Below, piece by piece: positions 1 to 5,470 of a stretch of DNA of 6,409 nucleotides. The position numbers were made by a program, and so were the translations under genes. This DNA is from JAGQSZ01 sp049672765 (GTDB taxonomy: Bacteria > Actinomycetota > Acidimicrobiia > Acidimicrobiales > Microtrichaceae). Position 1 is the first letter of the stretch. The number at the start of each line of letters is the position of its first letter. Where the stretch lies: positions 1 to 6,409 of the forward strand of contig JBATWQ010000236.1 of the NCBI GenBank assembly GCA_049672765.1, given 5' to 3'. The notes below the pieces were generated by a model that worked only from the letters and a program-made list of their open reading frames with translations, made no database searches and was not told the origin of the DNA.

Positions 1-2
1 GG

Positions 3-236
3 GACATCTATAACCTGCTCCTCTACGTCAGCGACGATGCTGCAGCGGACCTTGCTGCGGGGAGCTCCAGCCTCGCCCATGTGGTGTCGACGACCGTTCG
101 CCTACAACTCGTGGACGGCGCGGCACGAGCCCGGTCCGTGCTCCGGCTCTCGAACGACGAGCGATACCAGGCGATCACCGCTGAGGAGATCGCCTACGCC
201 GCCGGGGCCTTCCTCGCCTCACTCGGCGAGGGCTGA
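3..236 (+). CDS. C-terminal end of an unrecognised protein (5' partial)
   Basis: The third reading frame is open from the left edge of the window to a TGA at 234-236, giving 77 residues with no start in view, so this is the 3' end of a gene that begins outside. The visible part starts DIYNLLLYVSDD and ends AAGAFLASLGEG. It is a mixed, soluble-looking segment with an acidic, alanine-rich helical tail and no motif or membrane segment that I recognise. Third codon positions are strongly G/C, typical of real coding sequence here, whereas the overlapping frame starting at 37 gives an Arg/Ser/Pro-rich nonsense protein over the same bases. The next gene on this strand, the NERD protein, starts about 95 bases downstream. 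A function cannot be assigned from this fragment. Confidence 0.7.
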   Translation, partial: DIYNLLLYVSDDAAADLAAGSSSLAHVVSTTVRLQLVDGAARARSVLRLSNDERYQAITAEEIAYAAGAFLASLGEG

Positions 237-253
237 TTTGGCTCCATTTTCTG

Positions 254-276
254 ACCGGGGTCAAGGGTCCGGTTTT
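254..276 (+). terminator. possible weak terminator after the first gene
   Basis: ACCGG at 254-258 can pair with CCGGT at 269-273 around a ten-base loop, and the stem runs into TTTT (273-276). It lies 18 bases after the stop of the first gene, where a terminator is expected. The stem is only five base pairs. The same stretch also contains the short inverted repeat TGACCGGGGTCA (252-263), which could instead be a protein-binding site ahead of the NERD gene. Both readings are weak. Confidence 0.22.
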
Positions 277-330
277 CGCAGACGGGGACGCCTAAGCCGT
301 GCTAGCAACTCTGACGTGGCGACAAAGGTG

Positions 331-1197
331 ATGGCTCTCAACCGGGACGACGCCTGTTCAGCATGCGCTACCCCCCTGGTCGCTGGAACCCGGGCGCAGT
401 GGGACAACGTTGCGAAGAGAGTCACGTGTCTCCCGTGTGTCGAGAACATCGACACTCCGCCGGTTGCCATCGCCCCCGAGCCGAGACCAGCGCCTGCCGT
501 CAGTCCTGAACCGGCGGCCCGCGCCGCTGAACTCCCACCGATCGATGTCGGCACTCCCGGAGCGTCGGCGCAGAAGGAGTTCGAACGACGCCACGCCAAG
601 CGGGAACAGAAGATCGAAGAGAAGTGGGGCACCGGCCGCCTCGGCCGGATGGCCAACTTCCTGTCGGACGATCCCCAGACCACCACAGCGTGGGCCAAGG
701 GCGCTCACGGCGAGGAGCGCGTCGCAGCCATTCTGAGTAAGCGTCTCGCCGAGGACGCGGTGTTGCTTCATGACCGCAAGGTCCCCAAGACCAAGGGCAA
801 CATCGACCACATCGCTATCGCCCCGAGCGGGGTGTGGATCATCGACGCCAAGAAGTACACCGGCAAGGTCGAGAAGCGAGACGTCGGCGGATTCTTCAAG
901 ACCGACCTCCGGCTTTATGTCGGCGGACGCGATCGCAGCAAGTCGGTTGAGGGTCTGCAGTGGCAGGTCGACGCTGTGCGCAGGGTGCTTGAGGATGACG
1001 CGATCCCCGTCCACCCCTCGCTGAGCTTCGTCGGAGCAGAGTGGCCGATGTTCTTCGCCAAGCCGTTCAAGCTGAAGGGTGTGTGGATCAGTTGGCCCGC
1101 CAAGCTCGCCGACCTGGTACTCGGCGACGGCCCACTCTCGATCGATGAGGTCGACCAGATCGCACGACTGCTCTCGCATCGCCTTCCGGCCAACTGA
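331..1197 (+). CDS. NERD-domain (nuclease-related) protein with N-terminal zinc ribbon
   Basis: This 288-aa protein has three parts. Residues 9-36 form a four-cysteine zinc ribbon (C9-x2-C12, then C33-x2-C36). Residues about 40-80 are a Pro/Ala-rich linker, followed by a charged helix (about 81-99). From about 120 there is a NERD domain: GAHGEE (124-129), then NIDHIAIAPSGVWIIDAKKY (157-176). D159, D172 and K174, with E128, fit the PD-(D/E)xK nuclease pattern of this family, so DNA or RNA cleavage or binding is inferred and not shown. There is no signal peptide or membrane segment, so it is probably cytoplasmic. I chose ATG 331 because coding character starts there and the zinc ribbon follows at once. 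GTG 328 and GTG 316 are in-frame alternatives, and AAAGG at 324-328 sits too close to ATG 331 to be a good ribosome site. The frame stays open back to 37, but that part overlaps the upstream gene and looks non-coding. The gene ends five bases from the convergent membrane-protein gene. Confidence 0.85.
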   Translation: MALNRDDACSACATPLVAGTRAQWDNVAKRVTCLPCVENIDTPPVAIAPEPRPAPAVSPEPAARAAELPPIDVGTPGASAQKEFERRHAKREQKIEEKWGTGRLGRMANFLSDDPQTTTAWAKGAHGEERVAAILSKRLAEDAVLLHDRKVPKTKGNIDHIAIAPSGVWIIDAKKYTGKVEKRDVGGFFKTDLRLYVGGRDRSKSVEGLQWQVDAVRRVLEDDAIPVHPSLSFVGAEWPMFFAKPFKLKGVWISWPAKLADLVLGDGPLSIDEVDQIARLLSHRLPAN

Positions 1198-1202
1198 TCA
1201 GA

Positions 1203-1667
1203 TCACTCCTGCGGTGACACCCATGCGACAGCACGCCGTTGACGAGATCGTTGCCAACGTTCAACTGCCACGGCTCCGAACCCACCCCCGGCCACTAGGC
1301 CAAGTGCCAGCAGCAACCCTGCAATCCGGCTGGGCCAGCGCACTTCGAACACATCGCCCGGATCGAGACAGAACCCGCCGAAGTGCATGAACGAGGTTGG
1401 CCACATCAACATGATGACCGCAGCTACCCACACGACCATGCCGGCTATCCGCCAGCTTGCGCCCCGGTCCACTGTGCCGCCCTCGGCAAACGCGGCAACC
1501 ACCATGGCCGGCACTCCGATGACGACGAGCATTGCCCAGTTGAAGATCGGCAGACCAGCGGTGAAACCGGCTTCTGGGGCACCCCACATGCCGAGTCCTG
1601 CCATCCACGATGCGACTACTGCGCACCCTGCAGTTATCCAAGACAACGCCCGCACTTGTTTACGCAT
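1203..1667 (-). CDS. unrecognised four-helix membrane protein
   Basis: This is a 154-aa integral membrane protein that I cannot assign to a family. Hydrophobic segments lie at about residues 8-28, 40-61, 74-92 and 114-135, with a short basic N-terminus (MRKQVR) and a basic C-terminal tail (RSRQRR), suggesting both ends are cytoplasmic by the positive-inside rule. The loop between helices 3 and 4 carries GGFCLDPGD. I chose ATG 1667, which lies 37 bases after the stop of the upstream DUF2510 gene on the same strand. An in-frame ATG at 1790 would add 41 hydrophilic residues but overlap that gene by 86 bases. GTG 1685 is a compromise start. No strong Shine-Dalgarno sequence separates these choices. 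The close, same-strand arrangement suggests co-transcription with the DUF2510 membrane protein and a shared envelope role, which is inference. It converges on the NERD gene with only five bases between the stop codons, so there is no room for a separate terminator. Confidence 0.68.
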   Translation of the reverse strand: MRKQVRALSWITAGCAVVASWMAGLGMWGAPEAGFTAGLPIFNWAMLVVIGVPAMVVAAFAEGGTVDRGASWRIAGMVVWVAAVIMLMWPTSFMHFGGFCLDPGDVFEVRWPSRIAGLLLALGLVAGGGFGAVAVERWQRSRQRRAVAWVSPQE

Positions 1668-1704
1668 GTAACGATCATGTCCCACCAGGTATCGCAAGTG
1701 CCGC

Positions 1705-2472
1705 CTATCCGTTCCCGTAAGGCCGATCTGCTGTTGCGGCAAGCTGACGTCGATGGAGGACCTCGCCGAAGGCCAGTCCGCAGTGTGCAATGAAAAAGCC
1801 GAGGAACACTCCGGCGACCGCGCGTTGAGATTCGATCCGCTCGCGCTCGTACTCCGACTTGGTCAAGCAGGTGTACAGCCCATGGTTGTTCGAGGTGTAT
1901 TCGCAACTGCTCGGATCGTCGGTCGGGACGCCGACCTGACCTCGGGCCATGTTTGCCAGAATGAGTGAGCCGGGTCCCAGAAGAAATGCTCCATAGAACA
2001 GCAACAGGAAGAGCAAACCCACTGGTCGGGACAAGCCCCCTCTGAGGTCGCCTATGCGCAGTGAGCTTGGGAACCAACGGGTTGCCCCACCCGCAACCGA
2101 GCGCCGCTCTCCTCTTCGGTCGATCAGGATCGCTATGCACCACAACTGGCCGGTAACGAGAATGGGCACAGCTGGCGCCAGGAGAATTAGAGCAGAGTCC
2201 GGAAGCTGACCGATGACGAAGGTGTACAGAATGATCGCCACAGCCACTACGGCAGCTGAGCCAGCGGCGACCACGACCGAATTGCTCAGACGCAGCGCCC
2301 ACCTGGCGCCAAAGTCGATACGAAGTTTGAACGTGCCGAGGATGGGCGTCCGTTCCGCAGAAATGTCCTCTGGTTCGGCCGACTCCACACCATGGAGAGG
2401 ACCCCATGCTTGCCCGTCCCACCACCGCCAGCCTTCCCCCTCGGGGTCTTGGTACCAGCCAGGTGACGACAC
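1705..2472 (-). CDS. DUF2510 domain-containing four-helix membrane protein
   Basis: This 255-aa protein begins with a clear DUF2510 motif: SSPGWYQDP at residues 2-10 and RWWDGQAW at 16-23. This short domain is common at the N-terminus of actinobacterial membrane proteins and its role is unknown. Hydrophobic helices follow at about 63-87, 93-117, 150-174 and 218-239. The loop between helices 3 and 4 (about 175-217) is polar and holds two cysteines, C190 and C202. It is highly charged near its end (SEYERERIESQR) and could be an extracytoplasmic disulphide loop. The start is uncertain: GTG 2472 places the motif at the extreme N-terminus, as is usual for the family, while TTG 2496 would add eight residues. 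Neither has a convincing ribosome-binding site. The gene reads in the same direction as the second membrane-protein gene 37 bases downstream and follows the tetR remnant after about 106 bases. No enzymatic function is visible. Confidence 0.8.
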   Translation of the reverse strand: MSSPGWYQDPEGEGWRWWDGQAWGPLHGVESAEPEDISAERTPILGTFKLRIDFGARWALRLSNSVVVAAGSAAVVAVAIILYTFVIGQLPDSALILLAPAVPILVTGQLWCIAILIDRRGERRSVAGGATRWFPSSLRIGDLRGGLSRPVGLLFLLLFYGAFLLGPGSLILANMARGQVGVPTDDPSSCEYTSNNHGLYTCLTKSEYERERIESQRAVAGVFLGFFIAHCGLAFGEVLHRRQLAATADRPYGNG

Positions 2473-2529
2473 GGGCTCAGGGTACCAACGGCCCAAGCAA
2501 TGTCGGCGGACGCTTGCGTCTGGTCAAGG

Positions 2530-2550
2530 GACCTCACTTCCCGCGAGGTC
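2530..2550. other. hairpin between the tetR remnant and the DUF2510 gene
   Basis: GACCTC (2530-2535) pairs perfectly with GAGGTC (2545-2550) around a nine-base loop. It lies in the 106-base gap after the end of the tetR tail and before the DUF2510 gene, both on the minus strand. It could be a weak terminator, an operator or an RNA structure. There is no T-run on the minus strand to favour a terminator. A partly overlapping alternative fold uses the following CTCGGG (2554-2559) with CCCG-GAG upstream. Confidence 0.3.
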
Positions 2551-2578
2551 GAACTCGGGACCTAATCCGCACCAGCCG

Positions 2579-2904
2579 TCAGGCGGCGAGTGCAGCTAGC
2601 GCTGCATCGGTGATGTCGGTCACGAATGCTTCGGTGTCGAGCACTGCCCCGTCACCCAACGGGTCGTCAATCACTCGAGTTCATCGAGACGGCCATGGCG
2701 CAGTGCGTTCAGCTCGCTCGAGCGACGGTCAAGCACTTCGAGGATCAGTTGATCCAAATGGCCAATGTGATAGTTGACCGCGGCGGCGTTGCGGTGACCG
2801 GCTTCGGCGGCGATCGCCGCGCCGGTGGTGCCATCGATGCCGACGGTGTCGAGCAGGACCTCGGCCGCATCGAGTAGCCGGGTCCTGACGTCAGGTCTCG
2901 CCAT
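2579..2904 (-). pseudogene. TetR-family regulator, internally deleted and frameshifted
   Basis: From ATG 2904 a 77-residue frame gives a textbook TetR DNA-binding domain: RTRLLDAAEVLLDTVGIDG, then the helix-turn-helix AAIAAEAG, then AAVNYHIGHLDQL, then the start of the next helix (RRSSELNALRHGRLDELE). It stops at TGA 2671-2673. In the -1 frame, open from 2680 to TGA 2579-2581, the bases encode about 31-33 further residues, GDGAVLDTEAFVTDITDAAL followed by AALAA, which resemble the last helix of a TetR protein. TetR proteins are usually about 190-200 aa. The two pieces total about 108, so most of the ligand-binding domain appears to have been lost by a deletion whose junction lies near 2671-2684 and also shifted the frame. 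The start lies 11 bases after the macro-gene stop, so it is probably co-transcribed. A short HTH-only protein might still bind DNA but would lack its ligand and most of its dimerisation surface. A sequencing error explains the frame change but not the missing length. Confidence 0.72.
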
Positions 2905-2915
2905 GGTCAGTCAAG

Positions 2916-3419
2916 CTAGCCATTGAGCTCAGCGTCGAGCAGGCGGAGCGTTGCATTGTTGAAACCGACCAGAACGCAACGCTCGACCGAGGCTGGCTGC
3001 AGCGACTTCAGTGTCGTCACTGCAGTGTGCGCGGCGAGTTCGGCGGGAAAGCTGTAGATGCCGGTAGAGATCGCCGGGAAAGCCATCGACTTCGCCCCGA
3101 GTTCGTCGGCCACCTCGACCGAGCGGCGGTACGCGCTCGCCAGCAGACCGACCTCGTCGTGGCCGCGACCCCAAACCGGTCCAACTGCGTGGATGACCCA
3201 GCGTGCCGGCAGCTGGTAGCCGTCGGTGGGCACGGCATCGCCGGTTGCGCACGGTCCGATTCGCGCGCACGCTGCGGCCAGTTCGGGTCCGGCAGCCCGG
3301 TGTATCGCACCACACACCCCACCGCCGGGCAGCAGCTGTTCGTTGGCCGCGTTCACGATCGCGTCGACCTCGAGCTTGGTGATGTCACCCCGCCATGTCT
3401 CGATCGGCATGGCAAACAT
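2916..3419 (-). CDS. macro-domain ADP-ribose-binding / hydrolase-like protein (MacroD/YmdB type)
   Basis: This 167-aa protein is a stand-alone macro domain of the size usual for MacroD/YmdB proteins, which bind ADP-ribose and remove acetyl from O-acetyl-ADP-ribose or mono-ADP-ribose from proteins. Visible landmarks are RGDIT (10-14), DAIVNAAN (19-26), PGGGVCGAIHRAAG (31-44), ARWVIHAVGPVW (72-83) and the phosphate loop AFPAISTGIYSFP (113-125). The position matching the catalytic Asp35 of E. coli YmdB is Cys36 here, so hydrolase activity may be altered or lost while ADP-ribose binding is probably kept. It has no signal or membrane segment and is presumably cytoplasmic. The start could be ATG 3419 or ATG 3410 (MPIETWRGD); neither has a strong ribosome site. 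The broken tetR follows 11 bases downstream. Upstream it is divergent from the GlsB-like gene across about 110 bases that should hold both promoters. Confidence 0.9.
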   Translation of the reverse strand: MFAMPIETWRGDITKLEVDAIVNAANEQLLPGGGVCGAIHRAAGPELAAACARIGPCATGDAVPTDGYQLPARWVIHAVGPVWGRGHDEVGLLASAYRRSVEVADELGAKSMAFPAISTGIYSFPAELAAHTAVTTLKSLQPASVERCVLVGFNNATLRLLDAELNG

Positions 3420-3460
3420 TCTTGTGCAGCAAGCCGACGGGCGGAGGGTTTAGTCGGGGT

Positions 3461-3492
3461 AGTCGCCGGGTACCTTCGTCGGCAGTCGCCGG
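3461..3492. repeat. short direct repeat in the divergent promoter region
   Basis: AGTCGCCGG occurs at 3461-3469 and again at 3484-3492, 23 bases apart, in the roughly 110-base region between the divergent macro and GlsB-like genes. Direct repeats placed like this can be regulator-binding sites, but nine GC-rich bases could recur by chance. I could not assign convincing -35 and -10 boxes to either gene. Confidence 0.25.
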
Positions 3493-3515
3493 CCACCGGG
3501 GCCTCGGCACCTAAT

Positions 3516-3522
3516 GAGGGGA
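3516..3522 (+). promoter_or_regulatory. ribosome-binding site of the GlsB-like gene
   Basis: GAGGGGA lies seven bases before ATG 3530, with good purine content and spacing. It supports this start for the 91-aa membrane protein. Confidence 0.7.
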
Positions 3523-3529
3523 AGATTCC

Positions 3530-3805
3530 ATGCTTTGGATCATCGGAGCGATCATCATCGGACTCATTGCAGGTTTCCTCGCCCGGGCGGTTGTCCCCGG
3601 CGACGACCCGATGGGAGTCGGAGGCACTCTCATCCTCGGCCTCGTCGGCTCACTCATTGGCGGATTCCTCGGCTACATCCTCTTCCACAAAGACGGCGAC
3701 AGCGGCGCGCTGCAGCTCTCTGGGATTATCGGTTCCTTCATCGGAGCAATCATCGCCCTGCTGATTTGGAGGGCAATTCAGTCCCGCTCGACGCGCAGCT
3801 TGTAA
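3530..3805 (+). CDS. GlsB/YeaQ/YmgE family (transglycosylase-associated) small membrane protein
   Basis: This is a 91-aa, very hydrophobic, glycine-rich protein with three membrane segments at about residues 2-20, 30-52 and 63-80. The motif order is typical of the family: MLWIIGAIIIGLIAG with LAR at the end of helix 1, then PGDDPMGVGGTLILGLVGSL, then GGFLGYILF, then GIIGSFIGAIIALLIW. Length and layout match YeaQ/YmgE/GlsB proteins, which are often induced by stress, but whose molecular function is not established despite the name transglycosylase-associated. The short loop between helices 2 and 3 (HKDGDSGALQ) is polar. A clear ribosome site precedes ATG 3530. The gene appears to be a single transcription unit, divergent from the macro gene and followed by a 430-base region without a recognisable gene. 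Confidence 0.9.
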   Translation: MLWIIGAIIIGLIAGFLARAVVPGDDPMGVGGTLILGLVGSLIGGFLGYILFHKDGDSGALQLSGIIGSFIGAIIALLIWRAIQSRSTRSL

Positions 3806-3839
3806 TCGGATCAGTCCGTCACCGCTAGAACCCTTCCAG

Positions 3840-3968
3840 AGCCTGAGGTCGACCTGACGGCCAGTTCCCGAGGTGGGCCCGACGGCCCAAGCCCTAGTTC
3901 GACCAGACGGGCTTGAGCCCGAGGCCGACCAAACGGATTGAGCCAAAGCCTGAGGTCGACCTGACGGC
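3840..3968. repeat. degenerate repeat cluster, GGTCGACC-type units
   Basis: A 22-base sequence, AGCCTGAGGTCGACCTGACG plus GC, occurs identically at 3840-3861 and 3947-3968. Two diverged copies lie between them: AGCCCTAGTTCGACCAGACG from 3890 and AGCCCGAGGCCGACCAAACG from 3916. The last copies are spaced at about 26 and 25-31 bases. Each conserved unit contains the palindrome AGGTCGACCT in its intact form. Further GGTCGG elements follow to about 4006. This is not a CRISPR array, because units are degenerate and spacers are almost absent. It could be decayed tandem duplication, protein-binding sites or a structured 3' region of the GlsB-like transcript. Confidence 0.65.
3874..3889. terminator. 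GC-rich hairpin downstream of the GlsB-like gene
   Basis: TGGGCC (3874-3879) pairs with GGCCCA (3884-3889) around the tetraloop CGAC. It lies 68 bases after the stop of the GlsB-like gene. There is no T-run after it, so it is at best an intrinsic terminator of the T-poor kind suggested for high-GC bacteria. It may equally be a by-product of the surrounding repeats. Confidence 0.3.
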
Positions 3969-4196
3969 TTCCCCAGGTCGGCCCGGGTGCTTTAGGTCGG
4001 TAGACCAGGGGCTCGCTGCTGCGCCCGGAGTGATGTTTGAGGCTCGCCCGGCGTCGTCAGGCTGGCTATCTGTCGATGACCGATTTTGCAGTGCTCACTG
4101 AGCCAGGACTGGGTATGGAGAATTCCGTGTCTAGGAGCGGGCCACTTGCTGAAAGGGGAAGAGCACAACGGCGGAATCAAGGAGGAAGATCTGAAG

Positions 4197-4220
4197 GACG
4201 GGAGAACTGAACTCTCCGTC
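4197..4220 (+). promoter_or_regulatory. leader hairpin just before the ScyD-like ribosome site
   Basis: GACGG-G-AGA (4197-4205) pairs with TCTCCGTC (4213-4220), eight base pairs with one bulged G (4202) and the loop ACTGAAC. It ends four bases before the ribosome-binding site at 4225-4231, so it could affect translation or protect the 5' end of the message. No known riboswitch is recognised. Confidence 0.35.
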
Positions 4221-4224
4221 GCAC

Positions 4225-4231
4225 AAAGGGG
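4225..4231 (+). promoter_or_regulatory. ribosome-binding site of the ScyD-like gene
   Basis: AAAGGGG lies five bases before ATG 4237, followed immediately by a signal peptide, which together fix this start. Confidence 0.7.
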
Positions 4232-4236
4232 AAAGC

Positions 4237-5337
4237 ATGTTGAAGCGAAGAATGGCGCGTGTAGCCGCCGCCGGGTTGGTTGGTGCTGCAGCGTTGATGA
4301 TGGGGGTCGGACCGGTATCGGCACATGAGCGCCCTCGGGCACCGAGGGTCTCGGACCCGATCGCGACCGGGCTGGCTGGGCCACTGCAATTCGAGGTATC
4401 CAATCGCGGTGATGTACTGGTTGCACAGTCATTCTCCGGCGTTGTTTCCCGAATAACGCACTGGGGCCAGGTCAAGGATCTGTTCTCGGCTCCGGGAGTC
4501 GATGGCGTCGCGGCAGGGCCGTTCGGCTCGACCATCTACACCTATACGGACCATCCGGAAACTGGACAGCCACAGGCGCAGTTGAAGATTCGATCCTGGT
4601 CAGGTCAGGTCCGGACATTGGCCGATCTGTACGCCCATGAGATGACCAAGAACCCTGACCGGCGCCAGACCTACGGACTGATGGGACTGTCGGCGGAGTG
4701 CGCAGCTCAGCTTCCCCCGGACCAGGGACTTCTGCCCTACAAGGGCATCGTCGATAGCCACCCCTATGCGGTGACTCCTGTATTCGGGGGCGTGCTGGTA
4801 GCCGACGCAGGGGCGAACGCCATCTTGTTCGTCAACTGGCGCGGTCACGTCTCTACCGTGGCGGTACTGCCGGCTCAGAAGCCTGTACCGGTGTCAGCAG
4901 AAGCTGCTGCCGCCAATGGACTACCTCCCTGCGTGGCCGGGTCGTCCTATGTGGCGGAACCGGTTCCGACGGACGTTGAGGTAGGCCGTCACGGAATGCT
5001 CTACGTCTCGACACTTCCGGGGGGACCCGAGGACCCGAGCCTGGGGGCACGCGGCGGCGTCTACAGCGTCAACATGTGGAATGGAAGAACGCGTCAAGTG
5101 GCCGCCGGCTTCGCCGGAGCGGCAAACCTGGCGGTCTCACCCAGGGGCGACATCTACGTCTCGGAGTTGTTCGGCAACAAGGTCTCCAAGGTCGTGGGAA
5201 ACCACGGGGTCACCGTTGCCAATGTCCCAACGCCGTCGGGCTTGGAATGGAGCAACGGCCGCCTCTATGCGGGTATCAACACATTCGGACCTGAAGAGGC
5301 TCCCCCAGATGGTCAGATCGTCACCATAAAGCCATAA
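4237..5337 (+). CDS. secreted ScyD/ScyE-like beta-propeller protein
   Basis: This 366-aa protein starts with a classical Sec signal peptide: basic MLKRR, a hydrophobic core at about 9-25 and a likely cleavage after VSA (residue 29), leaving HERPRAP as the mature N-terminus. No lipobox is present, so the mature protein should be exported in soluble form. The rest consists of repeated propeller-like strands of the type RGDVLVAQSFSGVVSRI, GGVLVADAGANAILFV, GMLYVSTLPGG and RGDIYVSELFGNKVSKV. This layout matches the ScyD/ScyE family, named after genes of the cyanobacterial scytonemin cluster but also annotated widely in actinobacteria, where the function is unknown. Two cysteines in the mature part (in SAECAAQL and LPPCVAG) could form a disulphide. 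The ribosome site AAAGGGG lies five bases before ATG 4237. The gene stands alone and ends at a strong hairpin shared with the convergent gene. NHL-repeat or SMP-30-like lactonases share the fold, so an enzymatic role cannot be excluded. Confidence 0.85.
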   Translation: MLKRRMARVAAAGLVGAAALMMGVGPVSAHERPRAPRVSDPIATGLAGPLQFEVSNRGDVLVAQSFSGVVSRITHWGQVKDLFSAPGVDGVAAGPFGSTIYTYTDHPETGQPQAQLKIRSWSGQVRTLADLYAHEMTKNPDRRQTYGLMGLSAECAAQLPPDQGLLPYKGIVDSHPYAVTPVFGGVLVADAGANAILFVNWRGHVSTVAVLPAQKPVPVSAEAAAANGLPPCVAGSSYVAEPVPTDVEVGRHGMLYVSTLPGGPEDPSLGARGGVYSVNMWNGRTRQVAAGFAGAANLAVSPRGDIYVSELFGNKVSKVVGNHGVTVANVPTPSGLEWSNGRLYAGINTFGPEEAPPDGQIVTIKP

Positions 5338-5370
5338 CCGAACAGTCCCCCCGGGGACCATCACCGGCCA

Positions 5371-5406
5371 TGATTCCGGCGGCACCCCCAGGTGTCGCCG
5401 GAATCA
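5371..5406. terminator. bidirectional palindromic terminator
   Basis: A near-perfect inverted repeat, TGATTCCGGCGGCACC (5371-5386) against GGTGTCGCCGGAATCA (5391-5406), forms a 16-base-pair stem with one G-T wobble and the loop CCCA. On the plus strand it is followed by a short TTTT at 5411-5414. It sits between the stops of two convergent genes (5337 and 5471), where one hairpin can end both transcripts. A smaller palindrome, GTCCCCCCGGGGAC, lies just before it at 5345-5358. Confidence 0.8.
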
Positions 5407-5470
5407 ACCGTTTTGGACTCAAGGAACCTTCGCCGACGGGGCGATGTGATTGTTGAGGGCGATGGGATTG

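Larger units (their letters stand above)
3806..4236. other. gene-free region with degenerate repeats
   Basis: I see no convincing gene in these 431 bases. Short open frames at 3913-4101 and 4086-4328 on the plus strand lack coding character, and the second runs into the ScyD-like gene. The first half (3840-4006) is filled with repeats and hairpins listed separately. The second half is less structured and ends with three purine-rich, ribosome-site-like stretches: GAAAGGGGAA near 4151-4160, AAGGAGG at 4179-4185 and AAAGGGG at 4225-4231, of which only the last is placed before a start codon. The promoter of the ScyD-like gene must lie here, but no box pair with standard spacing stands out. Confidence 0.6.

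Noticed and set aside
37..330. N-terminal extension of the NERD frame back to an ATG at 37
   Set aside because: It overlaps the end of the upstream gene in another frame, and its translation is Arg/Ser/Pro-rich without domain character. Coding quality begins near 316-331.
358..1179. Long minus-strand open frame (273 aa) antisense to the NERD gene
   Set aside because: It mirrors the NERD codons, has no recognisable domain, and the plus-strand frame has clear zinc-ribbon and NERD motifs.
1668..1790. 41-residue N-terminal extension of the second membrane protein
   Set aside because: It would overlap the DUF2510 gene by 86 bases, is hydrophilic and is not needed for the membrane layout. It remains possible, so it is noted as an alternative start.
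1634..2425. Minus-strand open frame of 263 aa within the DUF2510 region
   Set aside because: It is a shifted-frame shadow of the DUF2510 membrane protein, with Arg/Ser/Gly-rich translation and no hydrophobic helices.
2506..2574. tRNA-like stretch: GCGGA (2506-2510) can pair with TCCGC (2566-2570), which is followed by ACCA, and a GTCGAAC/GTTCGAC-like loop lies between
   Set aside because: On neither strand does it give a valid T-arm, D-arm and anticodon arm with correct spacing. The T-stem fails to pair, so it is at most a decayed fragment and probably chance.
3027..3764. Plus-strand open frame of 245 aa across the macro gene and the GlsB-like gene
   Set aside because: It is antisense to the macro domain and out of frame with the GlsB-like protein, and it has no domain character of its own.
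3840..3968. CRISPR array
   Set aside because: The units are degenerate, adjacent copies have almost no spacer, and no cas genes are present.
3913..4101. 62-aa plus-strand open frame in the repeat region
   Set aside because: It has no ribosome site, starts inside degenerate repeats and shows no recognisable motif.
4086..4328. 80-aa plus-strand open frame over the ScyD-like leader
   Set aside because: It overlaps the signal-peptide coding region in another frame and lacks coding character.
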